From: Brevibacillus choshinensis
GTDB taxonomy: Bacteria > Bacillota > Bacilli > Brevibacillales > Brevibacillaceae
DNA length: 64,000 nt
Assembly (NCBI RefSeq): GCF_016811915.1
Contig: NZ_CP069127.1
Span: forward strand, 870,001-934,000
Direction of reading: 5' to 3'
Shown piece after piece: positions 10,558 through 18,816 of this stretch. Numbering within the stretch: position 1 is the first letter of the stretch; each line of letters opens with the position of its first letter. The notes beneath the pieces are model-generated. The model did not search any database, was not told the origin of the DNA, and saw nothing but the letters and a program-made list of their open reading frames with translations. The translations under genes and the position numbers were made by a program.

Positions 10558-11287
10558 TTACCAGTCAATCTGCTGGCGATCACGAAAGTAGCCGCCATTG
10601 GGCCCCTCGTCACCGATCGTCGCTAACCAGACAGCCGTATCCGCACCTTGCTCGACAGTTTGTGGCGCGTCTGCTCCGCCCATGTCTGTCTGCACTCTGC
10701 CTGGACAGACCGCGTTCACTTTGATGCCGAAATCAGCGACTTCTTGGGCGACCAGACAGGTCATGGCATTGAGCATGGTTTTTGACATGCGGTAGGCGGA
10801 GGACGAGCCTTTCAGACCCAGCATGCCCTGCAGAATCTCAAAGGAACCCAGGCCCGATGAAAGATTGACGATGCGTCCATAGCGGTTGGCTTTCATCAGA
10901 GGGACAGCGGCTTGAATCAGGCGCAAAGCACCGAAAAAATTGGTCTCAAACGTTTCCTTCATGACAGATTCTTCTACGTCCAGTACGGATATTCCCCTGT
11001 CGAGAATAATTCCCGCATTGTTCACGAGCACATCCAGCCGACCGTACGCTTTTTTTACTCGCGCCATCACTTGATGGACACTCTTTGCATCGGTTCACAT
11101 CGAGTACGTACAGCTCAGCAGTCAGCCCTTCTTTTTGCAGCTCAGTGATGGTTTGGCGTCCACGCCGTTCATCCCGACAGCCGATCAACACCCGATGCTC
11201 TCCTGCAGCCAATTGTCGGGCAATTTCACGTCCGATCCCCCGGTTAGCGCCTGAGACGAGGGCGACTGGTTTGCTTTCATGACTCAT
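10558..11287 (-). pseudogene. Short-chain dehydrogenase/reductase, frameshifted
   Basis: Two overlapping reading frames together make one SDR. The N-terminal part has the NAD(P) motif SGANRGIGRE, and the C-terminal part has DVLVNNAG, NLSSGLGS, YRMSK and VNAVCPGRV. The frame breaks near 11094-11095: one extra base (A on the coding strand) changes the expected LDVTDAKSVHQ into LDVNRCKECPS. Removing one base restores 242 codons, the normal SDR size, with every catalytic motif intact. It overlaps the MerR gene and is presumably in its operon. The break is either a recent mutation or a sequencing error; all residues look otherwise functional. Confidence 0.85.
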
Positions 11288-11684
11288 TTAAACCGTCTCC
11301 TTCGTGCATGATTTTTCTCCAGCTCGCCAGATTTTCCTCCAACAGCGATTCGGCTTTGCGCAAGGTTTCGATTTGCTGCTTGATTTCTTCCAGCTTCCTT
11401 TCACCCACGCGGATGGCATTGGGCAGGCATTCCTGCTTGATCTCCTCACCGAATGCACAATCAAAAAAGGAGAGGATATCCGAAGTCTTAAGACCAAGAC
11501 TGAAGTAAAGCTGGATGATACGTACCCGTTCGATATCAGATTCGTCGAAGTCACGGTAGCCGTTTTCCTGACGGCTTGGCCTCAGCAGCTCTTTTTCCTC
11601 GTAGTAGCGCAGAGAACGAAGACTCACTCCCGTTCTGCGAGACAACTCGCTAATATGGATAGGAATCACTCCTTGCTGGATCAT
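11277..11684 (-). CDS. MerR family transcriptional regulator
   Basis: It has the MerR winged-helix signature ISELSRRTGVSLRSLRYYEEKELL at the N-terminus, a wing with ENGYRDFDESDIERVRIIQ, and a C-terminal coiled coil (RVGERKLEEIKQQIETLRK). A Cys pair is not apparent, so it is not a classical metal sensor. The 3' end overlaps the SDR gene by 11 bases, so the SDR is the likely target and cotranscribed. The start is odd: ATG 11684 coincides with the predicted transcription start, while AAGGAG (11674-11669) suits an in-frame ATC at 11660 that would give the standard MerR N-terminus. Confidence 0.9.
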   Translation of the reverse strand: MIQQGVIPIHISELSRRTGVSLRSLRYYEEKELLRPSRQENGYRDFDESDIERVRIIQLYFSLGLKTSDILSFFDCAFGEEIKQECLPNAIRVGERKLEEIKQQIETLRKAESLLEENLASWRKIMHEGDGLNES

Positions 11685-11691
11685 AATCAGA

Positions 11692-11722
11692 ATGGTAAAC
11701 CATCACATCATGTGAAGGTCAA
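11692..11722 (-). promoter_or_regulatory. MerR-type promoter with 19-bp spacer and dyad operator
   Basis: On the minus strand TTGACC (11722-11717) and TACCAT (11697-11692) are 19 bases apart, the long spacer typical of MerR-activated promoters. The spacer region holds a 21-bp dyad, ACCTTCACAT - G - ATGTGATGGT (11719-11699), matching at 9 of 10 pairs. This is strong evidence for autoregulation of the merR-SDR operon. Confidence 0.85.
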
Positions 11723-11724
11723 GA

Positions 11725-11770
11725 AAGAAAAAAGGATAGAGCATCAGTGGTTCACTCTGATGGCTCTATC
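11725..11770 (-). terminator. Terminator after bshB2
   Basis: GATAGAGC/GCTCTATC with an inner ATCAG/CTGAT stem, followed on the minus strand by CTTTTTTC. It lies directly beside the -35 of the merR promoter. Confidence 0.85.
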
Positions 11771-11795
11771 CCATACAGGCATTGGCTGCAAGATC

Positions 11796-12464
11796 TTACT
11801 CAAAGGAATACGTCCAGAAACGCTCGGTTCCAAAACGGTCCTGAATTTCTTTGGACATGTAATCGTTGGTATTCAATAACTCCGCAAGCTGGAATTGAGA
11901 GCGGTGAGCGAGTATGGACTGGACCTTCTGCGGCAAAAATTCCTTCACATCAGTCAGCACATCGGGTTTGCCTATTCCCTGCTCCAGGTTCTTGGCAAAC
12001 GCCAAGCAGAGCACGCGGGGTCTTTCTTCTTTCGGAAGTCTACCTACTGTGCGAACGACAGCGGCACCCGTTGCATCATGGTCCGGGTGAACACTGTAGC
12101 CTGGGTAGAAGGTAAAGATCAGCGAAGGGCGCACTTCCTGGATGATCGCGTTGATCTTGGCGTCCAGCAGATCCTGATCCTCGAATTCGATCGTTTTATC
12201 GTGAAAACCGAGCATGCGCAGATCCTGGATGCCGATTGCGCGGCACGATTCTTCCAGCTCTTTTTTGCGAATGGACGGGAGCGTCACCCTTGTGGCAAAA
12301 GGCGGAATTCCCATGTTTCGCCCCATCTCCCCCAGCGTCAGGCATGCATAGGTGACACGAGTGCCGTTCTTTATATGCTTGGCTAACGTCCCTGATAAAC
12401 CGAACGCCTCGTCATCCGGATGAGGCAGCACAACCAAAATATGTCGTTCCATCAAAACATTCAT
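11796..12464 (-). CDS. bshB2: Bacillithiol biosynthesis deacetylase BshB2
   Basis: BshB2 (YojG) is a zinc deacetylase that removes acetate from GlcNAc-malate during bacillithiol synthesis, or from bacillithiol conjugates. The PIG-L motif HPDDEA is at residues 15-20, followed by TLGEMGRNMG, RMLGFHDKTIEFED and the C-terminal zinc site HPDHDA; these segments closely resemble the B. subtilis protein. Length is 222 residues. The start may be 12464 or the internal ATG giving MERHILVV. It follows yojF by about a dozen bases, as in Bacillus. Confidence 0.92.
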   Translation of the reverse strand: MNVLMERHILVVLPHPDDEAFGLSGTLAKHIKNGTRVTYACLTLGEMGRNMGIPPFATRVTLPSIRKKELEESCRAIGIQDLRMLGFHDKTIEFEDQDLLDAKINAIIQEVRPSLIFTFYPGYSVHPDHDATGAAVVRTVGRLPKEERPRVLCLAFAKNLEQGIGKPDVLTDVKEFLPQKVQSILAHRSQFQLAELLNTNDYMSKEIQDRFGTERFWTYSFE

Positions 12465-12475
12465 CTCCTCTTCCC

Positions 12476-12820
12476 TTAAAAAGGCTCCCGGCTAAGCTGC
12501 AAGGATACGATCAATTTGCCCTGGCTGTCATGACCAGCCATGATCAATCGCTCTGGCTCGGTCTCTTCGAAATGGGTCAAACCTTCGGAGTAAATCCAGC
12601 CCTGTTCCATTTTCAGACCGACGCGGTAGGGTCCGCTTCCGGAAATGGAGCCATGAGAATAACGTATGATGGCATTGGTGATGAAGTTTGCTGCTGGATG
12701 CTTGGAGCTATCGAAATGGGCGGCATAGGCTCCCGTTGTCATCTCGAGGTGGATATACAGATCTTGATCTTTCAGGTTGTCAATCCTACGCTGTACTTCC
12801 GAGTGATTGATAAGCTGCAT
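12476..12820 (-). CDS. yojF: YojF family protein (DUF1806)
   Basis: A 114-residue protein whose position next to bshB2 and sequence (YIHLEMTTGAYAAH, NAIIRYSHGSISG, YRVGLKMEQGWIYSEGLTH) fit the YojF/DUF1806 family. Its role is not established; cotranscription with the deacetylase suggests a link to bacillithiol. The ATG at 12820 follows AAGGGGGCACC. No membrane segment or signal is present. Confidence 0.85.
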   Translation of the reverse strand: MQLINHSEVQRRIDNLKDQDLYIHLEMTTGAYAAHFDSSKHPAANFITNAIIRYSHGSISGSGPYRVGLKMEQGWIYSEGLTHFEETEPERLIMAGHDSQGKLIVSLQLSREPF

Positions 12821-12872
12821 CTTGGTGCCCCCTTATCTGTGAGTGTGGAACAGCGACCTACTGCCTCTAACA

Positions 12873-13811
12873 TTAGAAAACCTCATCTCTGATGTCAAGA
12901 TGACGAGAGGGGGCTAAGTGTTCTGCTCGAAAAACTTCCCGTGTGCATTCCATAAAGGCAAGAAGCGGGGGAGTCAGCCACTTATCCTTGTGCCAGGCGA
13001 GCTGGGTATAGAGATCGCCCTCCGACCACTGCCAAGGGAGCTCCATTAGCTGCCCCGCTTTCAGTTCCTTTCCTACCGCCATCGCAGGCAGCAGAGCGAT
13101 GCCAATGCCGGCAATGACGCATTGCTTGATGGCTTCAATGCTGACAAATTCAAATTTCGTGGACGGGTAGACACCTGCCTTTTGAAAGGATTCCTCCAGC
13201 AAGGTTCGATACGAGCAGCCCGTCTCCGTGAGCAAAAGCGTTTCCTGCTCCAGGTCACTGGGGAGCACTTTCGTCAAGCGCAGCAATGGGTGGTCGTGGG
13301 AACAGACCATGATCATCCGTTCTTTGACGAGAGGCTCCACCGTGACGGCATGATCCGGCCTTGGCACATCCATGATAAAAGCGATGTCGAGCGTGCCATT
13401 CAAGAGCCGTTCTCTCGTTTGCTGATCGGAGTGAGCGGGTTGAAAGACCAGCTTCACGTGGGGAAACTGCGACTTGAATTTGCGCAGTATCGGCGGGAGA
13501 CGATAGGTGCACTGGCTTTCCTGAGCGCCGATCACGATGGTCCCGCCCTGCTCCTCCGAGCTTTTGACAGCAGTGGCCGCCTCGTCTGCAAGTGCGATCA
13601 TTTTATCTGCATAGAGCTTGAACTTTCGCCCTTCCTCCGTCAATACCAGACGCTTTCCCAGACGTTCAAACAAGCGGGTTCCCAGCTCTTCCTCCAGCGT
13701 TTTGATCTGCGCGGTGACACTCGATTGAGCGAAATTGAGCATCTTTGCGGTTTGGGTGAAGTTCAGATTTTCTGCCGCCATTTTAAAGGTGAGGAGCTGC
13801 TTGATCTCCAT
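12873..13811 (-). CDS. LysR family transcriptional regulator
   Basis: A 312-residue LysR regulator with the N-terminal winged helix (FTQTAKMLNFAQSSVTAQIKTLEEELGTRLFER) and a periplasmic-binding-like effector domain starting near residue 90 (GTIVIGAQESQCTYRLPPIL). It is divergent from the flavodoxin-like reductase gene 145 bases away, which is its likely target. ATG 13811 is preceded by AAGGAGACGC. The effector is unknown. Confidence 0.92.
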   Translation of the reverse strand: MEIKQLLTFKMAAENLNFTQTAKMLNFAQSSVTAQIKTLEEELGTRLFERLGKRLVLTEEGRKFKLYADKMIALADEAATAVKSSEEQGGTIVIGAQESQCTYRLPPILRKFKSQFPHVKLVFQPAHSDQQTRERLLNGTLDIAFIMDVPRPDHAVTVEPLVKERMIMVCSHDHPLLRLTKVLPSDLEQETLLLTETGCSYRTLLEESFQKAGVYPSTKFEFVSIEAIKQCVIAGIGIALLPAMAVGKELKAGQLMELPWQWSEGDLYTQLAWHKDKWLTPPLLAFMECTREVFRAEHLAPSRHLDIRDEVF

Positions 13812-13837
13812 CTGCGTCTCCTTCCTAAATCGTTTTT

Positions 13838-13852
13838 ATGAATGGATTTCAT
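13838..13852. promoter_or_regulatory. Candidate LysR box
   Basis: A 15-bp dyad ATGAA-TGGAT-TTCAT containing T-N11-A, located between the divergent lysR and reductase genes. A TATAAT at 13890-13895 without a good -35 suggests the reductase promoter needs activation. Confidence 0.45.
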
Positions 13853-13955
13853 CGAATTAATCAGCTGTATCTATTGAATGATGCCATTTTATAATAGGAA
13901 TCACCAAGCGGCAATCTGCCAAGCGTACTTTTACACACGAGGGAGAGAATGATTC

Positions 13956-14513
13956 ATGTCCATAGCTGTCATCTACGGGGGAACCCGCGCGAATGGAAAT
14001 ACAGAGCTTTTGACGGAAAGAGCGATCGAGGGCCTGACGGTTGATCGCATTCATTTGAAGGAGTATACGATTCGTCCCATTGAAGATATGCGCCATGACG
14101 AAAAAGGCTTTACAGAGCTGGACGACGATTACACGGCTGTTTTAGATCGCATGCTGGAGCACGACATCCTGCTGTTTGCTACACCGATCTACTGGTACAG
14201 CATGTCAGGGCAGATGAAAAACTTCATCGATCGCTGGTCACAGACACTGAGAGATAAGAAGCGACCGCACTTTCGCGAGAGCATGAAAACCAAAACCGGG
14301 TACGTGATCGCTGTTGGCGGGGACGAGCCGAATTTGAAGGGGCTGGCCCTCGTGCAGCAATTCCAGCATATCTTTGGGTTTATGGGCACGCGGTACGGCG
14401 GCTATGTTTTAGGAGAAGGGAACCGCCCTGGTGATATCCTGAACGATCAGGTAGCCTTGCATGCCGCCGATCAGCTGCGGAGCAAGCTCCTGCAGCATGG
14501 CGAAAAGTTATAA
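13956..14513 (+). CDS. Flavodoxin-like NAD(P)H-dependent oxidoreductase
   Basis: A 185-residue FMN-binding protein of the NADPH-dependent FMN reductase/flavodoxin fold. The phosphate loop is GGTRANGNTE at residues 8-17, and the flavin edge is FATPIYWYSMSGQMKNFIDRWSQ. Such enzymes reduce flavins, quinones, nitro- or azo-compounds. A clear paralogue lies at 61147-61692. The gene is divergent from a LysR regulator and follows AGGGAGAG. Expression is probably LysR-dependent. Confidence 0.87.
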   Translation: MSIAVIYGGTRANGNTELLTERAIEGLTVDRIHLKEYTIRPIEDMRHDEKGFTELDDDYTAVLDRMLEHDILLFATPIYWYSMSGQMKNFIDRWSQTLRDKKRPHFRESMKTKTGYVIAVGGDEPNLKGLALVQQFQHIFGFMGTRYGGYVLGEGNRPGDILNDQVALHAADQLRSKLLQHGEKL

Positions 14514-14592
14514 AAGTCTGTGCACAGGCATTGGATCGAAGCTGACGGCAGGCACGACGCTCCCGCGCTTCAATGAGTACGAAGGCGCAGAG

Positions 14593-14794
14593 ATGATCGC
14601 CAATCGAAGCCAGATGATCATACTCAAGACCACGGATCACGCTTCGGATCTACTGCTGCAAACAATGCGGGCAGAAGGTAGAGGTCGGCATGCAGAGCGA
14701 GGTTCCCACCATTGAACACCTCAAAAACCAGGGGTGCCAAAGCTGTGGCAGCGATACGTTTGACATGGTGAAGCGCACTCAACGGGAGAATTGA
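14593..14794 (+). pseudogene. Small zinc-ribbon protein, apparently frameshifted
   Basis: A frame open from 14618 to 14794 encodes YCCKQCGQKVEVG and GCQSCGSDTFDMVKRTQREN, a clear two-CxxC zinc ribbon, but it contains no usable start codon. The ATG at 14593 (with AAGGCG upstream) opens a different frame (MIANRSQMIILKTTDHA) that would join it if one base were dropped around 14640. A corrected gene would have 66 residues. It follows the flavodoxin-like gene by 80 bases. It could be a decayed gene or a sequence error; the ribbon itself looks well conserved. Confidence 0.5.
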
Positions 14795-14827
14795 TCATAT
14801 GGCCACGCTGAAAGTCTTTGTCTCAAC

Positions 14828-14857
14828 AAAAAAAACCCTTGATCGCAAGGGTTTTTC
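14828..14857. terminator. Bidirectional terminator
   Basis: AAAAACCCTTG and CAAGGGTTTTT with a short loop, between convergent genes. Confidence 0.85.
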
Positions 14858-14881
14858 TTGTTTGCTTCTGAGCTATTTTCC

Positions 14882-15904
14882 TTAGGATTTCATCAGCTGC
14901 TCTCGATTCGTCGTAAGAGGCGGTTGTTCCAGCCATTTTCGTTCCACCATAATATCATACGTATCTTTGGCGTACGCCATCACATCAGTGATGATTTTAG
15001 CGTAGTGAGCGGAGAGGTCGGCTCGCATCGTCACCGAAAGGGCATGTGAAATCAAGAGGATGTCCACCGAGTTCAATACATTGATCATCGACATGATAAA
15101 CTTATCGGAAAAGGGAGAAACAGTGGATGCTGTCACTTCCATGCTGATGGGTACCGTACCAAGCAGCTCCTCCTGCAACAGTAGACTGTTAAATAACTCG
15201 ATTTGCTGTTGGCTGATGTTTTTGCCTCTGATAATGATATTTTTCAATTCTTTATCTTCCATTACCTGTGCAAACCCGAGCATGAGAATAACGGAAAAAT
15301 AGTTACGCTCAATATTGAAGAATATTTCGGATAACTCTATGGCATTTAGAGGTCGTTTCGCGCCAATGATCCCGTCTATGAATGAGACTTTCTGGACGTA
15401 CTCGATTTTATTCGGGTAGTTCATTTTCGGCGGGCGGTCATAAATGCCTTTCTCCAGCATCAAGCGCACCGCTTTGCCGAACATCTCGGTAGACGTATGT
15501 ATGCATTCATTGAAAAAATCCAGCACATCGAGCCGAACGTTATTGGAAGCAGTGAATGCGAAGTTAATCATACCCAACCGATTCATCATGTAGATGAAAC
15601 TCAGGGTAAACGTGTCGTGGAAAAGCGGAGGGGCAGCTAAATTCACATCCCCTTCTGAAAAACCCGCTGGTACCGGGAAATTTTCAGCAACAAAAAAATC
15701 TTTGATTTTTTCTATTCGTCCTTGCGAAATCTTCAGCGCCTCTTCCGCCAACGGAACAATCTCCCCATCTTGAAGATGATGCAGTAAGTAGGTGAGGAAA
15801 CATACCGCCATGCCTTCTTGGAAATAAACGCCCCAGAGTCCCCCGATTTCCGTACAGCTTAATTCGATATTTGTTGGCTTCACCTGAGGTTTCTGAAACG
15901 ACAT
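14882..15904 (-). CDS. DUF3231 family protein, two repeats
   Basis: A 340-residue protein built from two copies of an all-helical DUF3231 unit, each beginning with a pattern like LSCTEIGGLWGVYFQEGMAVCFLTYLLHHLQD or its weaker counterpart in the second half (LNAIELSEIFFNIERNYFSVILMLGFAQV). The family is common in spore-formers and has a ferritin-like helical look, but no activity is known. ATG 15904 is preceded by GGAGGGAGTAT. Codon use is AT-richer than most of the window. Confidence 0.8.
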   Translation of the reverse strand: MSFQKPQVKPTNIELSCTEIGGLWGVYFQEGMAVCFLTYLLHHLQDGEIVPLAEEALKISQGRIEKIKDFFVAENFPVPAGFSEGDVNLAAPPLFHDTFTLSFIYMMNRLGMINFAFTASNNVRLDVLDFFNECIHTSTEMFGKAVRLMLEKGIYDRPPKMNYPNKIEYVQKVSFIDGIIGAKRPLNAIELSEIFFNIERNYFSVILMLGFAQVMEDKELKNIIIRGKNISQQQIELFNSLLLQEELLGTVPISMEVTASTVSPFSDKFIMSMINVLNSVDILLISHALSVTMRADLSAHYAKIITDVMAYAKDTYDIMVERKWLEQPPLTTNREQLMKS

Positions 15905-16087
15905 ATACTCCCTCCAATCTCCGATGCACTCTTCAAGAGTTAGTATCTGGGTTGTTTCATTTCTTATTCACATAAGGCTTTGTTTCCTTGGTCACTATTT
16001 AGAGGAAAAGTTTCTTTACTGACCATATTTGTCAGTGAAGCTGGTTTAGAATTCAGTTGTACATAACATTACAAGGAGGGAATCACT

Positions 16088-16669
16088 TTGAAGGAAGTGC
16101 TCATTTTTATAACGGATGGTTTTGCTGATTGGGAGGCGAGTTACGTCAGTTCAGAGCTGAACAAGCCAGGAACCGGATATCGCGTAAAGACGATCGCAAT
16201 TGATCGTGAGCCGAAGAGTTCGATGGGGGGGTTAACCGTCCTTCCAGATTATAGCGTGCAAGAATTCAATCCGAATTCCGATATCGCCATGTTAATCATA
16301 CCTGGCGGAACGGAATGGAGAGAAGCAAAGAATCAGCAAGCAAAAGAAATGGTTGACTATTGTGTGAGCAAGGACATTCCTGTCGCAGCCATCTGTGATG
16401 CTACCACTTTTTTGGGAAACCACGGATATTTGGATCATCACAAACATACAGGCAATACGTTGCCTTATTTGAAGCAAGGAGCTCCGAATTACAGAGGAGA
16501 TCAACATTATGTAGATGCCCAGTCTGTCCGTGACGAGAATCTGATCACGGCGAATGGAAGCGGTGCATTGGAGTTTTCAAGACATATCCTGGAGAGATTG
16601 GGTGTATTGAAAGGCGAAGAATTGAACGAATGGTACGAAATATTTAAAAAGGGCTACTTTCCCTCATAA
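16088..16669 (+). CDS. DJ-1/PfpI family protein
   Basis: A 193-residue class I glutamine-amidotransferase-like protein. It starts with a TTG preceded by AAGGAGGGAATCAC. Key features are the strand MKEVLIFITDGFADWE with the conserved acidic residue, LIIPGGTEW, and the nucleophile elbow AAICDATTFL carrying the reactive cysteine (about residue 101), with GNHGYLDHHKHTGN after it. Members include proteases, deglycase-like proteins and chaperones; no specific activity can be assigned. AT-richer than neighbours. Confidence 0.85.
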   Translation: MKEVLIFITDGFADWEASYVSSELNKPGTGYRVKTIAIDREPKSSMGGLTVLPDYSVQEFNPNSDIAMLIIPGGTEWREAKNQQAKEMVDYCVSKDIPVAAICDATTFLGNHGYLDHHKHTGNTLPYLKQGAPNYRGDQHYVDAQSVRDENLITANGSGALEFSRHILERLGVLKGEELNEWYEIFKKGYFPS

Positions 16670-16684
16670 CCTTTTCGTGTGATA

Positions 16685-16720
16685 GGAAAGCACCCGAGCA
16701 TACACGCTTGGGTGCTTTCC
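16685..16720. terminator. Bidirectional terminator
   Basis: GGAAAGCACCC and GGGTGCTTTCC pair between convergent genes. Confidence 0.85.
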
Positions 16721-16736
16721 TCATTTGTTCAGACAC

Positions 16737-18119
16737 TCAAATTCGATCAAGCCTTACAACGGCCTCCACATGACTCGTATGCGGAAACATATCCACCGGC
16801 TGCACGCTCACCAGCTTGTATTTCGCCAGCAGCTTGGAAATGTCTTTCGCCAACGTGGACGGATTACAGGACACGTAAACGATCTTCTCGGGCGTCACAT
16901 CCAGCAGAGAACGAATCAACGCGTCATCGAGCCCTGTCCGCGGCGGGTCGACCACGACGACATCCGGGCGCACGCCTTGCTTGGCCCATTTCGGCATGAG
17001 CTGCTCGGCGCGTCCCACGTGGAAGCTGGCATTCCCGATCTGGTTGTGCTCGGCATTGCGCTTCGCATCGTCCACTGCTTCCGGAATGAGCTCGATCCCG
17101 CGCACCTCACGCGCGTATGGCGCCAGCCACAGCCCGATCGTGCCTGTCCCGCAGTACAGGTCCAGCACGAGCTCCTTGCCTGTAAGGCCTGCCGCGTCTT
17201 TCACCTGGTCGTACAGCTTTTTCGTCTGCTCGGGGTTGAGCTGAAAAAAGGCACGGGCAGACAGGGCGAAGGAAAGATCACCCAGCTTCTCCGCGATGGT
17301 TGGCTTGCCCCACAGCGAAGTGGTTTTGTCCCCAAAGACGAGCGAGGTTTTCTGCGCATTGACGTTTTGGGTGATGCCGACGAGCTGGGGGAGTCGGGTG
17401 CGGAGCTCCAGGATGAGCTCCTTCACACGAGGAATGTCCGGTGTAGCTGTGACGAGTGTCAGCTGTGTCTCGCCGGTCCCAAAAGCCACCCGCGCCACGA
17501 TTGTCCGAATGACGCCTGTTCGTTTGCGCTCATCGTAGACAGGGATGCCCAGCTCCTCGAGAACCTGCTTGGCTGTCTGCACAATCTGACTCGTGGCATC
17601 GTGCTGCACCTGACAGCCTTCCAGATTGACCAGCTTGTGGCTGCCCGTCTGGTACAGACCTGCGATGAGCTTGCCTTCCTGTTTTCCGACCTGGAATTGG
17701 GCTTTGTTGCGATAGCCCCACGGATTGTCCATTCCGATCGTGTCCGCGACAGGTGGATTTTCCATGCGAGCGTACTTGCGCAGCGATTCGACCAGGATCT
17801 CGCGCTTGCTCGCGAGCTGCGCCTGATAGTCCATGTGCTGCAAGCTGCAGCCCCCGCATTCCTCATAGACCGGACAAGGGGGGACGGTCCGGGATTTCGA
17901 TTTTTCTACGACCCGCAGCAAACGGGCGAGCGCATACTTTTCTTTGACCTCGGTGACCTCGGCATGCACGACTTCTCCCGGCAATGATTTATCGACAAAC
18001 ACGATTTTTCGTTTGAAATAGCCGATCCCTTCGCCGTTGATACCCAGACTTTTGATGGTCAAGGTCATTTGCTGGCCGATTCGGATGCTGGCATCTTGTT
18101 CCTTTTGATTCGGTTTCAT
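16737..18119 (-). CDS. rlmD: 23S rRNA (uracil-C5)-methyltransferase, RlmCD/RlmD type
   Basis: A 460-residue TrmA/RumA-family enzyme that makes 5-methyluridine in 23S rRNA (in B. subtilis one enzyme modifies two sites). Domains: an N-terminal TRAM domain (residues 15-70, QMTLTIKSLGINGEGIGYF), a 4Fe-4S cluster region (CPVYEECGGCSLQHM, with a further Cys near 170), and a C-terminal SAM fold (VLDLYCGTGTIGLW). The catalytic nucleophile is in YVSCNPSTLA near residue 415. ATG 18119 follows GAGGAGAACGG. Monocistronic between terminator and divergent gene. Confidence 0.93.
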   Translation of the reverse strand: MKPNQKEQDASIRIGQQMTLTIKSLGINGEGIGYFKRKIVFVDKSLPGEVVHAEVTEVKEKYALARLLRVVEKSKSRTVPPCPVYEECGGCSLQHMDYQAQLASKREILVESLRKYARMENPPVADTIGMDNPWGYRNKAQFQVGKQEGKLIAGLYQTGSHKLVNLEGCQVQHDATSQIVQTAKQVLEELGIPVYDERKRTGVIRTIVARVAFGTGETQLTLVTATPDIPRVKELILELRTRLPQLVGITQNVNAQKTSLVFGDKTTSLWGKPTIAEKLGDLSFALSARAFFQLNPEQTKKLYDQVKDAAGLTGKELVLDLYCGTGTIGLWLAPYAREVRGIELIPEAVDDAKRNAEHNQIGNASFHVGRAEQLMPKWAKQGVRPDVVVVDPPRTGLDDALIRSLLDVTPEKIVYVSCNPSTLAKDISKLLAKYKLVSVQPVDMFPHTSHVEAVVRLDRI

Positions 18120-18290
18120 CTAGTACCGTTCTCCTCAAGCGATGGATTGTCCCCCTATTATAGAGGAAATCATCCGCGGATGCATGCCGGTAGTCTGCCA
18201 TAGCAAGCCTCACAGATAATGGCAACTTCCTCCCAAGCTTTGTTTTTGTTATAATGATCCGGAGAATGTAAGAGGGAGCTGTGGCGCTAG

Positions 18291-18632
18291 ATGCAAGATC
18301 TATTTGACAAAATGAAAGAATATCTCAACATGGATACTGAGATTTCCTTTGACGAGTTTGACGGTTATTATAAAAAGGTGGTTGCGTTCCTGAACGACAA
18401 CTGGGAAAAATTGAACGAGGACGACACCATGCACATGCTGTTCGTACTCGACAATCTCAAGTCCAACGGAGAAGACCGTGCGAAGCGCAAAACCAAAGAA
18501 GCGAAGAAATACGCGAAAATGGCACAGCGCACAGAGATCTGGGCAAACGCTCTGATTGGTCGCCTGCGTGAAGCTGGCTTGAACGACGAAGAGATCGGCA
18601 AGCGTTACGAAGCGATCTACGAAGCGGTTTAA
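18291..18632 (+). CDS. Conserved hypothetical, small acidic-to-basic helical protein
   Basis: I do not recognise this 113-residue protein. It is predicted mostly helical and soluble: an acidic N-terminal half (LNMDTEISFDEFDGYYKKVVAFLND) and a basic middle (RAKRKTKEAKKYAKMAQRTEIW) before a short C-terminal helix (LNDEEIGKRYEAIYEAV). There is no signal, membrane segment or cysteine motif. It has GAGGGAGC upstream of the ATG and TATAAT at 18250-18255. It is a single gene ended by a terminator. Codon use fits the genome. Confidence 0.75.
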   Translation: MQDLFDKMKEYLNMDTEISFDEFDGYYKKVVAFLNDNWEKLNEDDTMHMLFVLDNLKSNGEDRAKRKTKEAKKYAKMAQRTEIWANALIGRLREAGLNDEEIGKRYEAIYEAV

Positions 18633-18663
18633 GAAACGCGTACAAACGATGAAAACGTAAGAG

Positions 18664-18699
18664 GGATGTAGCTGTCATGAGCAGTTGCATCCTTTTTTC
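18664..18699 (+). terminator. Terminator after the hypothetical gene
   Basis: GGGATGTAGCTG pairs loosely with CAGTTGCATCC, followed by TTTTTT. Confidence 0.75.
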
Positions 18700-18747
18700 T
18701 ATACTCAGGTTGGGCGGTGCACTGACTCTCCGCTCAGCACATTCTCT

Positions 18748-18777
18748 TTGACAACCGTTCCTTTCACCAGATATAAT
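18748..18777 (+). promoter_or_regulatory. Promoter of the ilvA T-box transcript
   Basis: Perfect TTGACA (18748-18753), 18 bases, perfect TATAAT (18772-18777). Confidence 0.85.
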
Positions 18778-18816
18778 GTGAAAAAATTTGAATGTTCGAT
18801 CGTCTTTGCGTTGATA

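Noticed and set aside
16725..17987. A 420-codon open frame on the plus strand
   Set aside because: It is antisense to the rRNA methyltransferase, whose domains are all intact; no ribosome binding site or family match.
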